This document shows, one piece after another, positions 34,801 through 43,800 of a stretch of DNA of 64,000 bases. The stretch's first letter is position 1; every line of letters starts with the position of its first letter. The notes below the pieces were generated by a model. The model saw only the letters and a program-made list of their open reading frames with translations. It was not told the DNA's origin and ran no database searches. Source of the DNA: Aedes albopictus (lineage: Eukaryota > Arthropoda > Insecta > Diptera > Culicidae). The position numbers were made by a program, and so were the translations under genes. The DNA is taken from NCBI RefSeq assembly GCF_035046485.1, contig NC_085137.1, positions 455,010,980 to 455,074,979 of the forward strand. The letters are read 5' to 3'.

Positions 34801-37800
34801 CCATACAAACTTTGAATTGATTTTTAAATAGGTTCCCGGGCATCAAAATTCATGAAAATTTGGATTTCGGCTCAGTTTCGCATGCAGATTCAGAATATGG
34901 AATTACCTCAACACCGCTGAAGAAGCCAATTCGCACTCCTAAATCAGTACATGATATGAAAAGTTTGGCTCAAAAAGAAAAGTGTTCTATCCAATAAGAT
35001 CGAAAAAGCTAATAGGAAGAACACGCCGCGATATAGGCATACCTCTATGAACGGAGTGCGAATTCCGAAAAAGCTACCGATCGATAGAATTTGTGATGAA
35101 AACAGAACAATACATAGGCAGTCGGGTGCCTGAAACTTTTGCCAGTCTTGGTAAGGTGGTATGAACTACCAACCAAGCCGATCTGTTTAAAAGCACAGGT
35201 CGCACGGCAGAAGTTTCACGCATTCGATGTATTCGTTCAATACATGACCTACTTGCCTAATTTCACCTTCTATAAAATTTTCACACTTGTTCGCTACCTA
35301 GCGAATTCTATCATATCTATCATTTCATTATCCACTTTGATCTCTACTCCCTTATACTAATGAGTAGAAAGAGACCGATGTAGCCACAAAATGATCAAGT
35401 TAATGAAAGAAGTCCTAGAGCAATCCCTGCAGGCACTCCTGTCGGAATACCTGAGAGATCTTCTGAAGGAATTCCTTATGACACTCCTGAAGGCATCCCT
35501 GAATCGTCCTGAAGACGTCCCTGAACCTCTGAAGGAACTACTGGAAACATCTCTGAATAAACTCCTGAAAAGAACTCAAAAGAAACTCCTGGAGAGAGCC
35601 CTGGTTGGAATTTTAGACGAATCTTTGAAGAAATTTTAGGAGGAATCTTTGAAAGAACTCCTGGAGGAATCTCCGAAGAAACGTCTGGACTAATCCCTGA
35701 AGAAACTCTTGTAGAAATTCCGTGTATTCCGTGGAAGTCAGCCCGAATTTTCCCAGAGCAGCATCAAGCTTCTGATTCCAGGCCATGATGGGAACACGCA
35801 CTTGGAAAGAGTTCCATTCACTTGGTATTTTTTCAGTTCAGAAGCATGCTATCAACAAACAGTACATGAAGCACTTTTACCTTGTGGTTTTATCTAAAAC
35901 TTCGCCGAACACATCAAGGGTCGTACACGCATACCAAAGTCGTGAGAGGCCTATGAAGACGAGTCTCCACGAGGTGAATGCAAATTAGACTTACCTCGTG
36001 GAGAGTTGCCTTCAACACTCTGTCACGACTTTGGTTTGCGTGTGCGACCCTTACTTTATTCGGGAAAGTTTGAGATAAAACCACAAGATAAAAGTGCTCC
36101 ATACACTGTTTTTTGATAGCACGCTTCTGAGATGAGAAAATAGCAAGTGAGTGTAACTTTTTCCAAGTGAGTGTTCCCATCCCTGTTCCAGGCATGACTT
36201 TATTGCTTGAGTCCGTACAGAGCTTTATTCAGTTAGCAAACCAGCGTTTCATTGCAACCATCGATGAAGCATGGTGGGGTGGTTGCTCCATACAAATCTC
36301 CTCGTCCAACTCGCTATTCAGGAACGCCATCACAGCGTCCATTTGGTTCACGGCTAGATTATGTTTGGCGACCCGGGAAAAGAGGGCCCTCAGTGAACTG
36401 TATTGGACGACAGGGGCAAGGGTCTCGTCATAGGAGATTATTTTAATTTGAGAGAGATACCTCATCTGATACTTCCCAAGAGTCAATTCTATCTATTAGA
36501 ATACGGTTACAACGTGTTAAATCAAGTACTTCATGTCGCATGCAGGAAAAACTTGTAATTAAATTGCATGAAATGTTGCTAATTGACAAATTGAGAGATC
36601 AGGTATCAGAAGGCCGGCTCCAGAGGCACGTTATCCTCCATTTGGGACATTTGTGCCATCGCCAAAATAACAGCCTATTTCATCATCTACCTGAGGGAAA
36701 AGGAAGGAAAAAGGATTTGGATGGGGATAGGGACAGGTAGGGAAATAGGAAAAATACCCTGGAAGAGGGTACTAACGCACAAGCGTACCACAATGGGTTC
36801 AAACAGCGCCCTGAAAAGGGCACTGTAATAACGCATAAAGCGAAAGAGAGCCTATAGCTCTTTACCACAGCGGGTTAAGAACAACAGAATATCCTGAAGA
36901 TTCAGGTTTCTGAAGTCAGTTTCACTTAATAAGTGTTTACCGAATACTCGGAAACGCAGTTGCGCGAAAACTGGACAGTTACATATCAAATGATACGAAG
37001 TTCCATAATCGGATTCACAGCTATCACAGGCAAATGAATCAGCTTGCTGAATATTCGCCATGTGATAGCTGAGTCGGCAGTGGCCAGTCAATGCTTTGAC
37101 CAGCATGCTGCAATTCTGCTTAGACAGATTAGTTAGATACTTCGCCACCCGTAGAGATGGCTCAGCACTATACAATTTGGTTTGACGACATGACTCCAAA
37201 CTATTCCAATATTGTCTGTGTTGAGTGACAGCCCAGGTGTGAATCTGAAGCTTAATCCAACACTTCGATATCGGAATAGCTGGCTCAGGGCCAATGAAGT
37301 CATGTGATGCTCCAGAGCGAGCTAACTCATCAGCCAATTCATTTCCAGCGATGGAAGAATGACCAGGTACCCATAGAAGGTGAACAGCGTTTGCTGAATT
37401 CAGCTCCTCGATTTGAGTTCGACAAGCGATAACTATCTTCGACCTGGAGTTGGCCGAAGCAAGTGCTTTAATAGCAGCCTGGCTATCTGAACAGAAGTAT
37501 ATTACTTTGCCCATTACGTGCTGCTGAAGTGCTGATTGCACTCCGCACATAAGAGCAAAGATTTCGGCCTGAAAAACGGTACAGTGTCTACCAAGTGAAT
37601 AAGACTGATACAGCCTTAGCTCACGAGAATAAACACCAGCACCTGCTCGACCTTCGAGAAGGGAGCCATCAGTGTAACATACGATGCCGTCTGAAATACT
37701 TCTTTCCAGATAACCAGATGTCCACTCTTCCCGGGAAGGGAATTTCGTGGAAAATGTCCTATATGGAAAATTACAAGCAATTGTAAGATCACTTGGAGCA

Positions 37801-40800
37801 AGGACAATTTTGTCCCAATTCACCAAAAGTGGAAACAACGAGGTGTGTGTTGAACTGCGGTTCACAGGAGTTTCCTCTAGTAGACCGAGTACCCGTAACC
37901 GGTAAGTGCAAGAAAGGGCTTCTTGTTTGAGATGAATGTGTAGGGGGGCAACGTCAAAGAGAACTTCTAGCGCTGCCGTAGGAGTTGAAGAGAACGCTCC
38001 AGACATCGCCATTAAGCACATCCTTTGGAGATGGCCTAATTTTGATTGGACCGTTCTCACTTCGCCCTTTTGCCACCACACAAGACATCCATAAGCCAAT
38101 ATTGGCCGAAACACAGTTGTGTAAATCCATTTGATATACTTGGGTTTTAGACCCCAAGTTGTACCAAAAGTACGCCGGCATTGCCCGAAGGCCATACAAG
38201 CTTTCTTGATTCTGAACTCAATGTGAGGTGTCCAGGAAAGCTTGGAATCAAGAATGACTCCAACGTACTTTACCTGTTCAGTCACATCGATTTCAGAATC
38301 AAAGAGACGCAAAGGTCGAACGCCATTACGGTTTCGCCTTTCCGTGAAAAGAACAATAGATGTTTTACTCGGATTAACCGAAAGGCCATATTGGCGACAC
38401 CAACCCTCAACTACCTGAAGGGCGTTTTGCATCAGGTCGAAAAGGGTGCTGATGCACATACCAACTAACAGTGTTAGGTAGTCGTCGGCAAAACCATAAG
38501 TAGGAAAACCGCTATTATTGAGTTGCCTCAATAGCGTATCTGCTACGAGATTCCACAAAAGCGGTGATAAGACTCCCCCTTGGGGGCATCCACAAACACT
38601 CAATTTCCTAATCCCTGCTAGACGCAATGTCGAGAAGAGATATCGGTTTTTGAGCATTTGGTGAATCCAATTGGAAATCATTGGAGATATACCATGACTC
38701 CGTGCGGCTTCCAATATGGCATCGAAAGGCACGTTGTCAAAGGCACCCTCGATATCTAAGAAAACACCCAAACAAGATTGCTTTTGAGCGAATGCTTTCT
38801 CGATATCGTAAACAACCTTGTGTAAAAGAGTCACAGTGGACTTACCAGATTGGTAGGCATGTTGGTTCACATGAAGAGGCACGTTGGCCAGATGAACATC
38901 ACGGATGTGATGATCCACAATGCGTTCTAAGCATTTCAGAAGAAAATAGGTCAAACTGATAGGTCTGAAACTCTTTGCTTCTTCATACGACGCACGACCC
39001 ACTTTCGGAATAAACTTTACAGTAATATCCCTCCAGGATTTGGGAATATACCCTGTAGCAAAACTGCAAACAAGTAGTTTTTTCAAAACATGTTTGAAAT
39101 AATCAAATCCCTTCTGAAGCAAAATAGGATAAATCCCATCTGCCCCAGGAGATTTGAAAGGAGCAAAGCTATTAAGAGCCCACTCAATCGATTCTATAGT
39201 TACAATACTCCGAGCCGAAGCTAAAGAATCATAACTACAAGAAAAGACATCAGGATCATCCGAAGATGTAATATCCACACATCCAGGGAAGTGTGTGCTG
39301 AATAAGCATTCTAGAACTTCCTCATCAGAGGAAGTCAGATCGCCATTTGGCAAACAAAGTTCGTTCACCCGGAAATCCTTAGATTTCGCAAGGATTTTGT
39401 TTAACCGACTGACTTCACTCAAGCTGGAAACATTTGTACAAAGGTTTTTCCAGCCGGATCGTTCAGCAGACCGGAGAGCTTTCCTGTAGGCCTTGCGAGC
39501 CGACCTGAAAGCCTCCGAACCAGCCGAACGTCGTCTGTTCCAACTCTTTCTACATTGTTTCCTGAGTTTCGCCAGATCAGAGTTCCACCAAGGGGTTCCT
39601 CTTGTGATCTTCACAGACCGTAGAGGGCATGCTTCTTCAAAAGCTTCCATGATGAAGGTCGTTGTAGTATCAACGGCATCATCTAAATCACTTGGAGTGT
39701 CAATGGATGGTGAATATCCATTCCCAGTTTGTTGACCGAGGATTCCTGAAACGCAATGTTTGCGAAGTAACATTTAAATGTTCAAAAAAGATATAGCGAT
39801 GGTCAGATAAAGATTCTTCATCTGACACATGCCAATTGGTCAGCTCGTGACTAATTCTGCTAGAGCAAAGCGTTATATCTAACACTTCCTCTCTAGCAGA
39901 TACCATGAAGGTTGGGCGGTTGCCTATGTTAAGTAATGCAAGATCTGTACTACTTAAGTACTCCATCAAACTGGAGCCTCTCAAGTTAATGTCTGAGCTG
40001 CCCCAGATGATATGGTGAGCATTAGCATCACTGCCAACAATTAGCGGAAGGCCTTTTGAAGTGCAGTATGCGATGACTTGTTTGAAAGCATCCGTAGGGG
40101 ATGGTTCATCATGTGGTAAATACACAGAACAATAGACGTATTTCCTGTTGAGGTTTCCAACAGATACATCAATTGTGATAGCACATACATCTCTGGTGGT
40201 TAGTTCAGAGATGAGTGTAGCAACTATTGCGTTGTTGACAAGCACACAGGCTCGAGGCATGACACGCGAGTTTGCCATTTCATGTTTACTGAAAGTGGCA
40301 AACACCGGGTTCACAAGGTTTCCTAGATTGAAATTTCCCTTACGAAAGTAAGGTTCTTGTACCAAGGCCACTTGGGCTGTACCATTTTGCATAAGTCTGC
40401 AAAGATTGATCGTTGCTGTTCTTTTATGCTGAAGATTGATCTGAGCTATCCTAACCGTAGCCACTACCCAAACTAGGTAAGATTAAACTCTTCGCAACAG
40501 CAGCACAACAAAGAACAGCAACAATAAAGCCAAATCGGTATCGATTGGAAAACGCCAAAGGCGAGGATACACAGAATACACTGTGTAAATCGCATAATGC
40601 GAAACCATATAGGTGAAAATTTAAACTAATTAACAACATCTTCATAATCCCGCCCTTATTTAGCCTCAAGTGAGACCAAAGAAGGGCAGCTGATTGTCTC
40701 GGAAAAACACAAGGTCCACTGCACCATTGCTCCGGTTAGCGCAGTAAGGGCTACATACTGTGGAGGGCGCCCTGGTACTCCACAGGCTCCGTTAGCGGTT

Positions 40801-43800
40801 AGGTTTTTATTAGACCCCCCTAGCCATTCATTCCTAGGCACGGTAAGCATAAAGCCGCATCACACCATGAATTAGGGGTCACCTGTTGGTGGATTCTTAC
40901 CACCGGAACAGGCGGTCCGTAGTGTTATTCTTAGCCAATTGAGACAATCGCTACCGACACTACACAGCTATCTAGGCTGATCGAGAAAAGAAGTTAATAT
41001 TGATGATCAACTTCATACGGACTCGAACAGCCGACAAACTTGTAATTAAATTGCATGAAATGTTGCTAATTGACAAATTGAGAGATGAAATTCATGAAAA
41101 ACAAAACCGCGTTCTGGTGGGATTCGAACCCACGACACCGTATTCGCTAGACCGGCGCTTTAACCAACTAAGCCACAGAACAAGTAATGATTCTGCGGAA
41201 TAGAAAGCCAAACTGATCCCAAAACCACACCGTGAACACTCCTATTTCACAAACCCAACTCTCATTCGGCTTAGATGCCAATCCACAACACACTCGCGTT
41301 TGTGCCCATCCACTAACTACAAGTGAGAGCGAATTATTTTTATGAATCCGAGGCTTACTCTCGCACTCCGCATACCCAGCCACCAAGCAGTTTGGCATTT
41401 AAGCCGAAAGAGAGATGGGTTTGTGAAATAGGAGTGTTCACGGTGTGGCTTTGAAGTCAGTTTGGCTTTCTATTCCGCAGAAGGAAACATTTTAGATTTT
41501 CATTTTGCACCCGGTACCGTGGTACAGTACCGTACCTTCCCCATAGACGTAGTTTACGTCAAAAAAATCAGGAGATGCCTTGATTCATACTATTCATGTG
41601 TACGAAAACCGATTTGGAAAACACTGCTTCGTTGTTTTATAAAAACCAAAAAATGAGGAAATGGATCCAGTTTCGCCTTTATCTGCGGCTTAGTTGGCTA
41701 AAGCGCAGGTCTAGCGAATACGGAGTCGTGGATTCAAATCCCACCAGAACGCGAATTTTTTTCACAAATTTCATCTCTCAATTTCTCAATTAGCAACATT
41801 TCATGCCTTCTAATTAGAAGTTTTTCCAGTATGTTTCAGGCATATCAGCAAATCTAGTAATATGCCAGTAAAAGGGCAATATGCATCATTGAGTAAGCAG
41901 ATGCTTGTTTATCCTCTCTATTACATATATCAATGTTATTCAAGAACTATTTTTAAAAGAAACTCACCTGGTCTGTTGATGTCACTGCTTCCCCATACAG
42001 TCAGTGTAATGAGCGTTGACATCGCAACTGAAGTACTGGTTTTGTTGTCTGCAGCTGGTGACAAATTCGCAGATTGAGGACGCCAGAGCTTCTTCTTCAT
42101 CACCAGGAAAGTAACGAAATATACTTACTCCTGGCTGTTGGAACCTCCATCCTGATGGCTACGATGCCTCTCGTTCGATAAATTCTGTAATGGGAGTAAC
42201 ATTAATCCTTCCATTTACTAAGATACTTGTCCTTGGAGAAGGATGGCTATCATCATAGACTAACTTACATCTTGGTATTGTAAGGCCCAGTGGCGTAGCC
42301 AGAAATTGTCTCTGGGAGGGGTTTTCAACGGTCAATGATACCTTTTTTGGTTTGTCACTTACATTTTGGATACAGTAATGAGCAATTGTATTCGTTGTTT
42401 GAAAATAGCGGCGCAGCCGAAAAATTTTTTCGTCGCAGAGCGCTTTATACTGAAAATTTGTTCCAAAAATGTTGGCCTTGGGGGGGGTTTTAACCCTAAA
42501 ACCCCCCCCGTGGCTAAGGCCCAGCACCTTACGGTTCCTGTACTAACAAAGACCAGGTCGAGGTCTTCTTTGCCAAGGCTCCTTTTGTAGATTTGCCTGC
42601 ATTTTTTATAGTGGTCATTGCGTTGACAATCCGCTTTTTTGTGACTAGCGGGTCGTCGTCTTAGTTTTTGTGCCTTTTGAGGTGGATTTTTTTTTGAGAT
42701 TTCTAGGACCTGCTTTAGGATTCCCAGTAAACTACTGTAGTTTTCACCACGGTTGATATACATTTACCGGCACCACTCAGCTTGATTCGATTCATTTACT
42801 GAGGTTTTTCCGGATTGGCAACAGTTGATTCGCTTGATGTCTTAGTAGTGTCGCTTACTCGATCGTCCTAGTCGCTGTCTTCCATCTCATTTGGAGTATC
42901 AAAATTAACCGATGTACAACTGGATAGATTTTCCAGTGATTTGCTTTCTAGCTGTACATCGAGTTGCTTCAGCAAATCTCCCTGGTCGGTGTCCATTTGT
43001 TTGCGACTGAGTATGTGTAATGTAATAACAACCCATTGTTCACGCTTGTATATCTTAAGGCTCATATTCACGAGAGTTCTTGGAGGACTTTGAACATCTT
43101 TGATAATCAGTACTCTACAGGAATATCATCATGCTTGTACATTTTACGCCATATATTTGAGAAAGATCTTGTGTGACCTAAATCATGTTTGGAAATTATC
43201 TCTCTACTGCGGAATTTCGCATCTTTTAAAAGTAGGTACTTCTCTACAGTACTATGCTCCATGGACCTGTAGAATGTTACACTGCATCAGTAATGTAGCA
43301 ACAATCCATTGATTACGTTTGTAGCTCTTCAGGTATTCACTCGCGTAAGTTCTTGGAGGTCCTACAACATCTTTGAAAACTACTTCTCTACAGAACTGTG
43401 CCTTATGGATCTGTACGATATTAGCAGCTTACGCTTGTACATCTTAAGACGATTACTCTGAAAAGCATGCTGGAAAGTTCATGGATAACCTAAACATCTT
43501 TGGAATTTAGTCTTCTACAGAACCATGCTCCTAGGACCTGTACAATATTACACCGTATCAGTAATGCAACAATAATCCATCGATTACGCTTGTAGATCTA
43601 CAGACCTTCACTCGCGAAAATTCCAGGAGGTCCTAGGACATCTTTAAAATCTACTAATCTACAGAACTATGCCTTTTAAACAGCCAAAAAGTTCTGTTTG
43701 GAACTTTATCTGAACTTGAAGATGTATTTTACTATTGGGAGTAGAACTTTTTCTCACATAGGCTCTGTTGTTGAAAATCAATTTGTTTTTGGTAGAAACC

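Larger units (their letters stand above)
36600..41035 (-). mobile_element. Near-complete LOA/Lian-like non-LTR retrotransposon
   Basis: This 4.4-kb insertion is bounded by a 51-bp direct duplication. Read on the - strand it has about 570 bp of 5' sequence, an endonuclease frame (40464-39700), an RT-RNase H frame (39773-36852) and about 250 bp of 3' sequence. Total size and the EN-RT-RNase H order in what looks like one ancestral reading frame fit the Lian family of Aedes as I remember it. The only coding lesion I see is one frameshift, so the copy is young. It sits in reverse orientation to TMX3 in its third intron. Confidence 0.85.

Noticed and set aside
37595..39735. Plus-strand ORFs of 60-95 codons
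   Set aside because: Shadows of the minus-strand LINE polyprotein.
41111..41181. Possible tRNA gene on the minus strand
   Set aside because: Box B is good but the anticodon arm would need a 12-base loop, and the same sequence recurs with a SINE tail; it is a SINE head.
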